From positions 1 through 7,680 of the forward strand of contig CANHEC010000096.1 of the NCBI GenBank assembly GCA_947459455.1: 7,680 nucleotides of DNA. Reading direction: 5' to 3'. This DNA comes from Chitinophagaceae bacterium (GTDB lineage Bacteria; Bacteroidota; Bacteroidia; Chitinophagales; Chitinophagaceae). Below, piece after piece: positions 1-5,970 of this stretch. The notes under the pieces are model-generated. The model saw only the letters and a program-made list of their open reading frames with translations. It was not told the origin of the DNA and ran no database searches. Made by a program: the position numbers and the translations under genes. Every line of letters begins with the position of its first letter. The stretch's first letter is position 1.

Positions 1-1107
1 AGAAAAATCAGGCGTGTAGCGCTGGCAGTAGTTTGGATACTGTGGATGCAAAATAGTGTACAGGCGCAAGTGCAACCGGGCTTTAGCCGGCAAGAGTATG
101 CCGATATGCTGTGGATGCAGTTTAAGGGACTAGCGCCACAGCTGCCCGACAGTGGCAATGAGGTGAGCCTGAGCAGTGGCAAGTACCAGCGCCTGTTGCT
201 ATCGCCCGAGGTGGGCCTGTACAACCGGTGTGCCGTGTACCTGCGCCACGATGGCGTGGTGGTACTGCAACTGAGAGGCACGGTGAACAATATGGAAAGC
301 TGGCTCGAAAATTTTTATGCCGGCATGGTGCCAGCTACCGGCAACCTGCAGCTGAGCGCCGACTACCGCTTCGACTACCAGCTGGCCAGCCACCCGCAAG
401 CTACTGTGCATGTGGGATGGCTGATTGGTACCGGCTTTCTGGCCCGCAGCTTTACTCCCGTGCTCGATAGCTTATTGGCCAAGGGGCATCAGCAATGGAT
501 CGTATCGGGCCACAGCCAGGGTGGTGCCTTGTCTTATCTTGTTAGCTCCTACCTGTTTTACAAATACAAGGGTCAGCACCCGCAGTTGCGCATTAAAACA
601 TATGCCAGCGCTGCCCCCAAGCCCGGCAATCAGTACTACGCTTATGATTTTGAACATCACATCGGTCATCAGTGGGGCTTTAGGATTGTAAACAGCGACG
701 ACTGGGTACCGGAAACGCCTGTGTCGCTGCAAACTGTGGCCGACTATAATGCAGTAAATCCACTAACGACAGCCCGCACCACCATTCGCAAGCAAAAGCT
801 GCTCACCCGTATTTTTCTGAATACCGTGTACGGCAAGCTGGAACGCAAAAGCCGAAAATCGGCCGCCAAGTTTCGCAAGTATTTGGGCGATAAACTTTAC
901 ACGTTTGCAGCCAAATCGCTACCCGGCTACCAGCGCCCGGTACTGGCAGGCAGCATGCACTATGCCACAGCCGGCACCCCTGTGGTGCTCATGACCAACA
1001 GTGCTTACAAGCAGCAATTCGCCTTTGATGGCAAAAACTATTTTGTACACCATATGCTGGAGCCCTACCTCTTCCTGCTGGATTTGTACCATCCAGCCAC
1101 CCCATGA
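1..1107 (+). CDS. Secreted class 3 lipase-like alpha/beta hydrolase (5' end outside window)
   Basis: Probable serine esterase or lipase of the Lipase_3 (fungal lipase-like) family, exported from the cytoplasm; the substrate is unknown. The first in-window ATG is at 46, but the frame is open back to base 1. The 15 codons before 46 read RKIRRVALAVVWILW, a charged then hydrophobic stretch that continues to SVQA|QVQ, so it is the middle of a signal peptide whose start lies to the left. Counting from the codon at 46: the oxyanion-type motif LRGT is at 76-79, the nucleophile elbow GHSQGG at 155-160 (Ser157), a likely catalytic Asp in NSDDWVP (218/219), and a likely catalytic His in FVHHML (335/336). 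A Lys/Arg-rich segment at about 242-290 looks like an insertion before the last strand. The gene ends 32 bases before the next same-strand gene. The fold and nucleophile are clear; the exact Asp and His are inferred. Confidence 0.85.
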   Translation, partial: RKIRRVALAVVWILWMQNSVQAQVQPGFSRQEYADMLWMQFKGLAPQLPDSGNEVSLSSGKYQRLLLSPEVGLYNRCAVYLRHDGVVVLQLRGTVNNMESWLENFYAGMVPATGNLQLSADYRFDYQLASHPQATVHVGWLIGTGFLARSFTPVLDSLLAKGHQQWIVSGHSQGGALSYLVSSYLFYKYKGQHPQLRIKTYASAAPKPGNQYYAYDFEHHIGHQWGFRIVNSDDWVPETPVSLQTVADYNAVNPLTTARTTIRKQKLLTRIFLNTVYGKLERKSRKSAAKFRKYLGDKLYTFAAKSLPGYQRPVLAGSMHYATAGTPVVLMTNSAYKQQFAFDGKNYFVHHMLEPYLFLLDLYHPATP

Positions 1108-1139
1108 GCAGGTCTATGCTTTTTTGCCTGATTTAGCAA

Positions 1140-1475
1140 ATGTCTATCGGGCGCCGCATGCATTTTTGCAGCATGGAAAATGGAACGCAACAGCATGCAG
1201 GCCTTCAAAAGAGATTCTACTGGATTGGCATCGCCGAAGCCATTTCATTTCTGGCCCTGTTAGGCATTGCCATGCCCCTTAAGTACCTGGCCAATATGCC
1301 CATGGCCGTATCTATTGTAGGCATGGCCCATGGAGTTCTTTTCCTGGCCTACCTGTATGTGGCATTCGATTGCTGGCAAACGTTTCGCTGGCCCTTCAAA
1401 AAATTCTTCCTGGCTGGTGTGGCATCACTGTTGCCATTTGGTCCTTTCTGGTTTCATAAGCGCTACAGCGCCTGA
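1140..1475 (+). CDS. DUF3817-family small integral membrane protein
   Basis: Small inner-membrane protein of unknown function that resembles the DUF3817 family. Three hydrophobic segments are visible at about 29-49, 56-77 and 88-105. The family-like pieces are FYWIGIAEAISFL near the start, the MPLKYL stretch after the first helix, GMAHGVLFLAYLY in the second helix, and LLPFGPFWF near the C-terminus. The length of 111 residues is close to the usual size of around 100. The start is uncertain: ATG at 1140 is the first, but ATG at 1173 (MENGTQQ) gives a 100-residue protein that still holds the whole conserved region and may be the real one. No Shine-Dalgarno sequence supports either, as expected in Bacteroidota. 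It lies just after the lipase-like gene on the same strand and could share its transcript; nothing suggests a functional link. Confidence 0.75.
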   Translation: MSIGRRMHFCSMENGTQQHAGLQKRFYWIGIAEAISFLALLGIAMPLKYLANMPMAVSIVGMAHGVLFLAYLYVAFDCWQTFRWPFKKFFLAGVASLLPFGPFWFHKRYSA

Positions 1476-1491
1476 TAGCCACCAAAACGAT

Positions 1492-1534
1492 AAATGGCAG
1501 CCAGTCAACACTATGTGCGGACTGGCTGCCATTT
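1492..1534. terminator. Bidirectional intrinsic terminator between convergent genes
   Basis: A perfect 15-bp inverted repeat: bases 1492-1506 pair with 1520-1534 around a 13-base loop. It lies between the ends of the DUF3817 gene (1475) and rng (1556), which converge. The stem starts with AAAT and ends with ATTT, so each strand carries a short T stretch at the 3' foot. Further T-rich sequence follows on the minus strand (TATCGTTTTGG). This is the expected shape and place for a terminator serving both directions. Confidence 0.8.
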
Positions 1535-1555
1535 GCATTTACGATTACTCGTTTA

Positions 1556-3103
1556 TCAGAGCTTTATCTCTTCCCTGTCCTGATCCAAAAACTTGTAATC
1601 GACCAGGTGCAGGTTATTGGAGCTCTCGATACTGATCCATTGTTTGTGCTTCCAGCTCCACTGCATGCGCTTGCTGGGCCAGCCAGCTTTTAGGTAGGCT
1701 TCCATCATGGGGTGCACCATCAGCACCAGTTTTTTGTGGCCGTGTGTTATCAGGTAGTCGAGGTTCTTGCGAATATCGTCTTCCAGTACCAGCGTGCTGC
1801 TGATTTTGCCACTACCGCCACAGGTGGGGCATAGCTCATCGGTCTTGATGTCGACCTCCGGCTTCATGCGCTGGCGGGTAATCTGCATCAGGCCAAACTT
1901 GCTGATGGGCAGTATGCTATGGCGGGCACGGTCGGCCCGCATGGCCTGCTCCATGGCCTCCAGCACCTTCTTTTTGTTCTCGGGCAGCTTCATGTCGATA
2001 AAATCGACCACGATGATGCCACCCAAATCACGCAGGCGCAATTGGCGGGCTATTTCTTCAGCGGCTTCTATATTGGTTTGCAGGCTGTTTTCTTCCTGGT
2101 TGTTGCTGCTGCTCTTGTAGCCACTGTTTACATCTATCACGTGCAGTGCCTCGGTGTGCTCCAGTATCAGGTAGGCCCCACTGGGCATGCTCACCGTTTT
2201 GCCAAAGGAGGCTTTCACCTGCTTGGTCACCCCAAAACTGTCGAAAATGGGTGCCCCGTTTTGGTAAAGGTTGACGATGTCTGTTTTATCGGGGGCTATG
2301 CGCTGCAGGTACTGCCGGGTATCGTTGTAAATACCCTTGTCATTCACCACAATGCGGTTGAAGTCGGCACTCAGGAGGTCGCGAAGGATAGAAGTGGTCT
2401 TATCCTGCTCACTCAATATTTTAGAGGGGACGGCGGCCCCTTTCAGGTTGGCCTGTATTTGTGCCCACTTTTCTACCAGTTGGTTCAGATCGTCGTGCAG
2501 CTCGGCCGTGTTTTTGCCTTCGGCAGCGGTACGTACAATCACGCCAAAGTTTTTGGGCTTAATGCTTTCGATGATCTTTTGCAAGCGCCGGCGTTCATCG
2601 CTGCTGTGAATTTTCTTGCTCACCGCCACGATATCGTTGAAAGGCGTGACCACCACAAAGCGGCCCGGCAGCGAAATTTCGCAGCTGAGGCGTGGCCCCT
2701 TGGCAGCAATGGGCTCTTTCAGAATCTGTACCAGAATATTGGGGCGGCCGCCCAGCACCTCGGTGATCTTGCCGGTTTTTACAATCTCGGGCTCCACCTG
2801 AAAACGGCCAAAATCGTACGGGTCGGCCGCCTTCCACTCGTGGCATATCTGCGTCAGCTTCAGCAGGCTTTTGGCATACGGACTCAAATCGGTGTAGTGG
2901 AGAAATGCGTCCTTTTCAAACCCGACATCTACAAACGCAGCATTCAGGCCGGGCATCAGTTTTTTCACTTTTCCCAGGTACAGGTCGCCCACGCCGAAAG
3001 GGTTTTCAGCATTTTCCTTGTGGAGTTCTACCAGTCTTTTGTCTTCGAGTAATGCAATTTCCACCCCCTGTGGCACTGCATTAATAATCAGTTCCTTGTT
3101 CAC
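1556..3103 (-). CDS. rng: Ribonuclease G (RNase E/G family endoribonuclease)
   Basis: Mg-dependent, single-strand-specific endoribonuclease of the cytoplasm that acts in rRNA 5'-end processing and mRNA turnover. Numbering from the GTG at 3103 (515 residues): an S1-like RNA-binding domain at about 35-125 (VDVGFEKDAFLHYTDL at 58-73) carrying an insertion typical of the phylum, the 5'-sensor/RNase H-like part GPRLSCEISLPGR (136-148), metal-binding Asp324 in VIDVNSG and Asp367 in VVDFIDM, and the zinc-link CPTC at 425-428. The two Asp are 43 apart, as in E. coli RNase E. There is no long RNase E-type C-terminal scaffold, so rng is the better name. The start is unusual: no in-frame ATG precedes the conserved region. 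TTG at 3112 lies directly after an in-frame TGA, and GTG at 3103 gives (V/M)NKELIIN, which I believe matches homologue N-termini, so I prefer it. The gene follows a terminator hairpin and so probably has its own promoter. Confidence 0.95.
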   Translation of the reverse strand: MNKELIINAVPQGVEIALLEDKRLVELHKENAENPFGVGDLYLGKVKKLMPGLNAAFVDVGFEKDAFLHYTDLSPYAKSLLKLTQICHEWKAADPYDFGRFQVEPEIVKTGKITEVLGGRPNILVQILKEPIAAKGPRLSCEISLPGRFVVVTPFNDIVAVSKKIHSSDERRRLQKIIESIKPKNFGVIVRTAAEGKNTAELHDDLNQLVEKWAQIQANLKGAAVPSKILSEQDKTTSILRDLLSADFNRIVVNDKGIYNDTRQYLQRIAPDKTDIVNLYQNGAPIFDSFGVTKQVKASFGKTVSMPSGAYLILEHTEALHVIDVNSGYKSSSNNQEENSLQTNIEAAEEIARQLRLRDLGGIIVVDFIDMKLPENKKKVLEAMEQAMRADRARHSILPISKFGLMQITRQRMKPEVDIKTDELCPTCGGSGKISSTLVLEDDIRKNLDYLITHGHKKLVLMVHPMMEAYLKAGWPSKRMQWSWKHKQWISIESSNNLHLVDYKFLDQDREEIKL

Positions 3104-3224
3104 AAAAAGCAATCATTTTAAAACGCCATGTACAATAAGGTACCAGCGTACCCGGCCATCTGCTGCATCGAAATACTTGGGAGGGATAATACGTACGGGG
3201 GTAGACGCAGACAGCCGATACCAG
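3104..3224 (-). other. Leader region of rng, no clear promoter
   Basis: Non-coding stretch between the rng start and the upstream terminator hairpin. I searched the minus strand for TAnnTTTG and found no good match. Near the start codon it holds an out-of-frame ATG (3116-3114) that opens an 11-codon ORF running into rng. It also holds a run of T (GCTTTTTGTG) between that ATG and the GTG start. A promoter must lie here or further upstream if the hairpin terminates fully. Confidence 0.4.
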
Positions 3225-3265
3225 AAAAACGTTTACCTGCCGCAATATTGCAGGCAGGTAAACGT
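3225..3265 (-). terminator. Intrinsic terminator after the 31-residue basic protein gene
   Basis: A 13-bp perfect stem (3229-3241 with 3253-3265) with an 11-base loop, followed on the minus strand by TTTTCTGG. It lies 16 bases past the stop of the small basic protein and upstream of rng. The + strand side has no T-run, so the direction is minus. The loop contains the 10-base palindrome gcaatattgc. Confidence 0.75.
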
Positions 3266-3281
3266 GCACAAAAAGAACTAC

Positions 3282-3377
3282 TTACTTATTCTTCTTCTTA
3301 TGACGATTCTTGCGCAGGCGCTTTTTACGCTTGTGCGTTGCAATCTTATGACGCTTCCTTTTTTTACCGCAAGGCAT
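3282..3377 (-). CDS. 31-residue AURKAIP1/COX24-domain (bS22/mS38-like) basic protein
   Basis: A very short ORF: ATG at 3377-3375 and TAA at 3284-3282. The protein starts MPCGKKRKRHKIATHKRKK and ends in RHKKKNK; 21 of 31 residues are Lys, Arg or His. This matches the pattern of the tiny AURKAIP1/COX24-domain (DUF1713) proteins common in Bacteroidota. The same domain occurs in mitochondrial mS38 and in actinobacterial bS22, both small-subunit ribosomal proteins bound to rRNA, so a ribosomal role is likely but inferred. It starts 34 bases after the TPR gene stop on the same strand, so it may be co-transcribed with it, and a hairpin terminator follows its stop. It is easily missed because of its length. 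Lys-rich coding sequence could arise by chance, but the recognisable N-terminal motif, the Met start, the intergenic position and the terminator argue for a real gene. Confidence 0.85.
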   Translation of the reverse strand: MPCGKKRKRHKIATHKRKKRLRKNRHKKKNK

Positions 3378-3411
3378 ACTCAATGAATTTTAAATCGGTT
3401 GAACAATATCG

Positions 3412-4281
3412 TTACTTGGCAGTGCCTCCTGTTTTGGCCGCTTGCAATTCGCCGATGCGTTTGGCAAGTTCCTGCTTCATTTGGGGCACGTCTATTTGGT
3501 TGTAGATGGCCTGATAACTGCGAATGGCTTGATCCATATTGCCTGCCTGCTCATAGGCTTCGGCCAATTTGAACATCACTTCGATGTTATCGGGCTGCGC
3601 TTTGACCACTTTTTCGAACCGCTGGGCTGCTTTGTCAAATTGGCCGCTGATCATACCTCCAATACCCAGCATGTACTGAGCAAATAGATTGGTACTGTCA
3701 CGCTCGGCCACCTGCCGCACACTGGTGATACCCGCCATGGGGCCACCCTCGGTGCCTGCACCGTACATTACACACCCACCGGCACCCACCACCGTTGAAT
3801 CGTTGGCGGGGTTTATTGCCAAAGCCTTGTCAAACAACTGTTTACCCTTATTCGCCAGCCATACCTGCTCCTGCTGATTGTGTGCATAAGGCAGGTATGC
3901 CAAAATCGAATGGGCGGCAAAGGTGAGGCTTTTTTCGGTATTATCCAATTCTGCCAGCTGGGCAGCGTAGTGGTAATGCAGCACAGGATTGGGCACTGAG
4001 TCTTTCCAAAAGGCTGCCAGCAGGCGGTAGCTTTCGCGTTGCTGGTTCTTTACATCACCCCGCTTTACATCAGCTACCAGGCCAGCCAGGTACTGCTGGC
4101 GGGCGGCGCTCAGCTGGCCGGTCACGGTGGTTTGCATCTTATCAAAGTCGAGCTGGGCGGCAGCACCGGCGGGCGCAGCAGGCTTGGTAGCTGCCTTGGG
4201 GCCTACCGTGGGACCCAAAAAATAAAGCCCGGCTGTGGCAGCCAGGGCTATCAGTATCAATGCTTTTTGAGAAGTCGTCAT
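3412..4281 (-). CDS. Membrane-anchored tetratricopeptide repeat protein
   Basis: Protein of 289 residues with unknown specific role. Residues 7-22 form one N-terminal hydrophobic segment (ALILIALAATAGLYFL) after a short polar start, so it is probably an inner-membrane anchor with the rest in the periplasm. An Ala/Pro/Lys-rich linker follows (about 28-43). The body is helical with TPR units; the clearest are at 199-231 (QYMLGIGGMISGQFDKAAQR) and 233-265 (FKLAEAYEQAGNMDQAIRSY), with a weaker one near 146-160. A Gly-rich stretch at 166-185 (GAGGCVMYGAGTEGG) interrupts the repeats. The C-terminus is short and Lys/Thr-rich. TPR proteins act as protein-binding scaffolds; the partner cannot be read from the sequence. 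The gene lies 42 bases after the HU-family gene on the same strand and has a perfect -7 box just before its start. I recall similar TPR proteins beside rng and HU genes in this phylum. Confidence 0.85.
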   Translation of the reverse strand: MTTSQKALILIALAATAGLYFLGPTVGPKAATKPAAPAGAAAQLDFDKMQTTVTGQLSAARQQYLAGLVADVKRGDVKNQQRESYRLLAAFWKDSVPNPVLHYHYAAQLAELDNTEKSLTFAAHSILAYLPYAHNQQEQVWLANKGKQLFDKALAINPANDSTVVGAGGCVMYGAGTEGGPMAGITSVRQVAERDSTNLFAQYMLGIGGMISGQFDKAAQRFEKVVKAQPDNIEVMFKLAEAYEQAGNMDQAIRSYQAIYNQIDVPQMKQELAKRIGELQAAKTGGTAK

Positions 4282-4310
4282 TTCAAAATGGCCCTTTCAT
4301 CGCGGGGCGC

Positions 4311-4318
4311 CAAAGGTA
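4311..4318 (-). promoter_or_regulatory. Bacteroidota -7 promoter box (TACCTTTG) for the TPR gene
   Basis: On the minus strand this reads TACCTTTG, a perfect match to TAnnTTTG, the -7 element used by the primary sigma factor in Bacteroidota. It sits 29 bases upstream of the TPR gene ATG, in the gap after the HU-family stop, which would give a short leader. I see no TTTG-type -33 box at the usual spacing, so the call rests on the -7 element and position. Confidence 0.5.
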
Positions 4319-4323
4319 AGGCC

Positions 4324-4632
4324 TCAAGCGTCGGGCGCTGCAGCCTTGCCGCTGGTTTTAGCTTTTACTTCAGCTACAAACTCTTTGGCAGGCTTGAAGG
4401 CAGGGATGTAATGCTCCGGAATTTCAACTGCAATATTGCGCTTGATATTGCGCCCTATTTTGGCAGCCCGCTTTTTGGTAATGAAACTGCCGAAGCCACG
4501 GATGTAAATGTTTTCGCCAGCAGCCAGGCTGTCTTTTACTTCCTTGAACATGGTTTCGAGTGTTACCAATACATCCACTTTAGGAATACCGGTTTTCTCG
4601 GCTATTTGGTTGATTAAATCAGACTTACGCAT
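4324..4632 (-). CDS. HU/IHF-family histone-like DNA-binding protein
   Basis: Small dimeric DNA-bending protein (102 residues) of the nucleoid. It begins MRKSDLINQIAEKTGIPK, the typical HU N-terminal helix, and continues with the dimer core (VLVTLETMFKEVKDSLAAGE, 21-40), the signature IYIRGFGSF (42-50), and the DNA-contacting arm from about 53 to 75 (GRNIKRN, then IPEHYIPAFKPAKEF). The C-terminus adds a short Lys/Ala-rich tail (KAKTSGKAAAPDA). The frame stays open upstream to an ATG at 4815, but that extension is unrelated to HU and overlaps mutY, so the start is the ATG at 4632. The arm has Ile63 where classical HU and IHF have the DNA-intercalating Pro of the RNP motif; I recall this in related Bacteroidota proteins. 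Transcribed divergently from mutY, probably from the box at 4719-4726. It cannot be assigned to HU-alpha, HU-beta or IHF from sequence alone. Confidence 0.95.
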   Translation of the reverse strand: MRKSDLINQIAEKTGIPKVDVLVTLETMFKEVKDSLAAGENIYIRGFGSFITKKRAAKIGRNIKRNIAVEIPEHYIPAFKPAKEFVAEVKAKTSGKAAAPDA

Positions 4633-4718
4633 ACCCTGAAATGACTTTGTTATACAAAATAAGATAGGAAAGCGTGAATTGCAATAAATACCCTTGATTT
4701 TTGTAAATATTTCATTAT

Positions 4719-4726
4719 CAAAGGTA
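4719..4726 (-). promoter_or_regulatory. Bacteroidota -7 promoter box (TACCTTTG) for the HU-family gene
   Basis: Minus-strand TACCTTTG, a perfect TAnnTTTG match and identical to the box before the TPR gene. It lies in the AT-rich divergent region between the HU-family gene and mutY, 86 bases upstream of the HU start, which would give a leader of about 80 bases. It abuts the first possible mutY ATG (4728) on the other strand. No clear -33 TTTG at normal spacing. Confidence 0.5.
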
Positions 4727-4727
4727 A

Positions 4728-5888
4728 ATGAAGATTTTGAACGCCGGGGGCTACCCGGTTGTTTCCAGCAATATGCCTCCGGCCAAAAACACGAAAAAGC
4801 ATGCCAAAGCAGCACCCGAAGACTGGTTTACCAGCCAGCTGATGCACTGGCATGATACACAAAACCGACGCGAAATGCCGTGGAAGGGCGAACGGGACCC
4901 CTACCGGATTTGGCTAAGTGAAATAATACTGCAACAAACCCGGGTGGAGCAGGGCTGGGCATACTACCTCCGCTTCATAGAGGCCTACCCTACAGTACAG
5001 CACCTGGCAGCCGCCCCCGATGAGGCGGTGTTTAAACTGTGGGAGGGGCTGGGCTACTACAGCCGCTGCCGCAATCTGCTGGCCGCCGCCCGGCAGATAG
5101 TGGAGCAACATGGATGTAAATTTCCAGCTGATTATCAACAAATTATCAATCTGAAGGGTGTTGGCCCCTACACCGCCGCTGCCATTGCCAGCTTTGCCTT
5201 TGGACTGCCACATGCCGTGGTAGATGGCAATGTGATCAGGGTGCTGGCCCGCTTTTTTGGCATCGATACGCCTTTTGACGGCACCGAGGGCAAAAAGCTG
5301 TTTGCCCAAAAAGCCCGGCACCTGCTGCACCAGCCGGCACCCGGCGCCTACAACCAGGCCATCATGGACTTTGGGGCCACCATATGCACGCCCCAAAAGC
5401 CACAGTGTGGCCAATGCCCGCTGGCAGCGTACTGCCATGCCCGCCTGCATAGCCTTACCAGCAGCCTGCCGGTAAAGGGCAAAAAACTGCAACGCCGCGA
5501 CCGCCTGCTGCTGTACGCCGTGATAAAAAGCGAAGCCGGACTGCTGGTGCGCCGCCGCCAGCAGCGTGATGTGTGGCAAGACCTGTACGAACTGGTACTG
5601 ATAGAACCGGCCGATGGACAGGTACCCCCCCTGGCCGAATGGCAGGCGACGCTGCGAGCCCAGCTGCAAATACCCGGGCTGGTACTCACCAGCCTGCACG
5701 GCCCGCTCAGGCAGGAGCTGACCCACCAAACCATCAGGGCCATGCTGGCCCACGCTCGGGTAAAAAACCTGCCTGCGCCGGCCGGCTACGAATGGGCCGA
5801 TGAGCAGCGACTGCAGCAACTGGCCTTTCCGCGCCTGCTGGCCCAGTACCTGCAGCAGTCCAAAGGCACCCAGACCAGTATTTTTTAG
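4728..5888 (+). CDS. mutY: A/G-specific adenine DNA glycosylase
   Basis: Base-excision repair enzyme that removes adenine mispaired with 8-oxoguanine, preventing G:C to T:A changes. Numbering from 4728 (386 residues): catalytic Glu65 in SEIILQQTRV, helix-hairpin-helix LKGVGPYTAAAIASFAFG (142-159), catalytic Asp166 in VVDGNVIRVLAR, and the [4Fe-4S] cluster Cys220, 227, 230 and 236 (C-x6-C-x2-C-x5-C). The C-terminal NUDIX-like 8-oxoG recognition domain spans about 260-375, with LTH at 331-333 in the place of the FSH loop. All key residues are present and the length is normal to slightly long. The start is uncertain: ATG at 4728 gives a poorly conserved leader, while ATG at 4773 (MPPAKNTKKH) is an equally good start 15 codons in; the catalytic domain begins only near residue 33. 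It is the first of three same-strand genes with ssb and gldE, an arrangement familiar in Bacteroidota. Confidence 0.96.
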   Translation: MKILNAGGYPVVSSNMPPAKNTKKHAKAAPEDWFTSQLMHWHDTQNRREMPWKGERDPYRIWLSEIILQQTRVEQGWAYYLRFIEAYPTVQHLAAAPDEAVFKLWEGLGYYSRCRNLLAAARQIVEQHGCKFPADYQQIINLKGVGPYTAAAIASFAFGLPHAVVDGNVIRVLARFFGIDTPFDGTEGKKLFAQKARHLLHQPAPGAYNQAIMDFGATICTPQKPQCGQCPLAAYCHARLHSLTSSLPVKGKKLQRRDRLLLYAVIKSEAGLLVRRRQQRDVWQDLYELVLIEPADGQVPPLAEWQATLRAQLQIPGLVLTSLHGPLRQELTHQTIRAMLAHARVKNLPAPAGYEWADEQRLQQLAFPRLLAQYLQQSKGTQTSIF

Positions 5889-5970
5889 CAAAAACCTGCA
5901 GCGGCAGGGGCTATGGCCAATGCTCATTTTTGGGTAACTTACCCCGTGTGCACCAAACGCACCGGACCGT

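Noticed and set aside
1919..3052. Long open frame (377 codons) on the + strand opposite rng
   Set aside because: It lies antisense to a clearly conserved rng reading frame, has no recognisable domain, and is explained by the codon bias of the opposite strand.
3081..3269. 62-codon minus-strand frame upstream of rng
   Set aside because: It crosses the terminator hairpin and has no recognisable similarity. Only its last ATG (3116) is of interest, as an overlap with the rng start.
4696..4703. GATTTTTG as a + strand promoter box for mutY
   Set aside because: One mismatch to TAnnTTTG, and the nearest TTG upstream is at too short a spacing; not strong enough to annotate.
4633..4815. Upstream extension of the HU-family frame to an ATG at 4815
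   Set aside because: The added residues do not resemble HU, overlap mutY, and cross the AT-rich promoter region; the standard HU start MRKSDL is at 4632.
5895..5908. Small hairpin (cctgc/gcagg) after mutY
   Set aside because: Only 5 bp with no T-run on the + strand; too weak to call a terminator.
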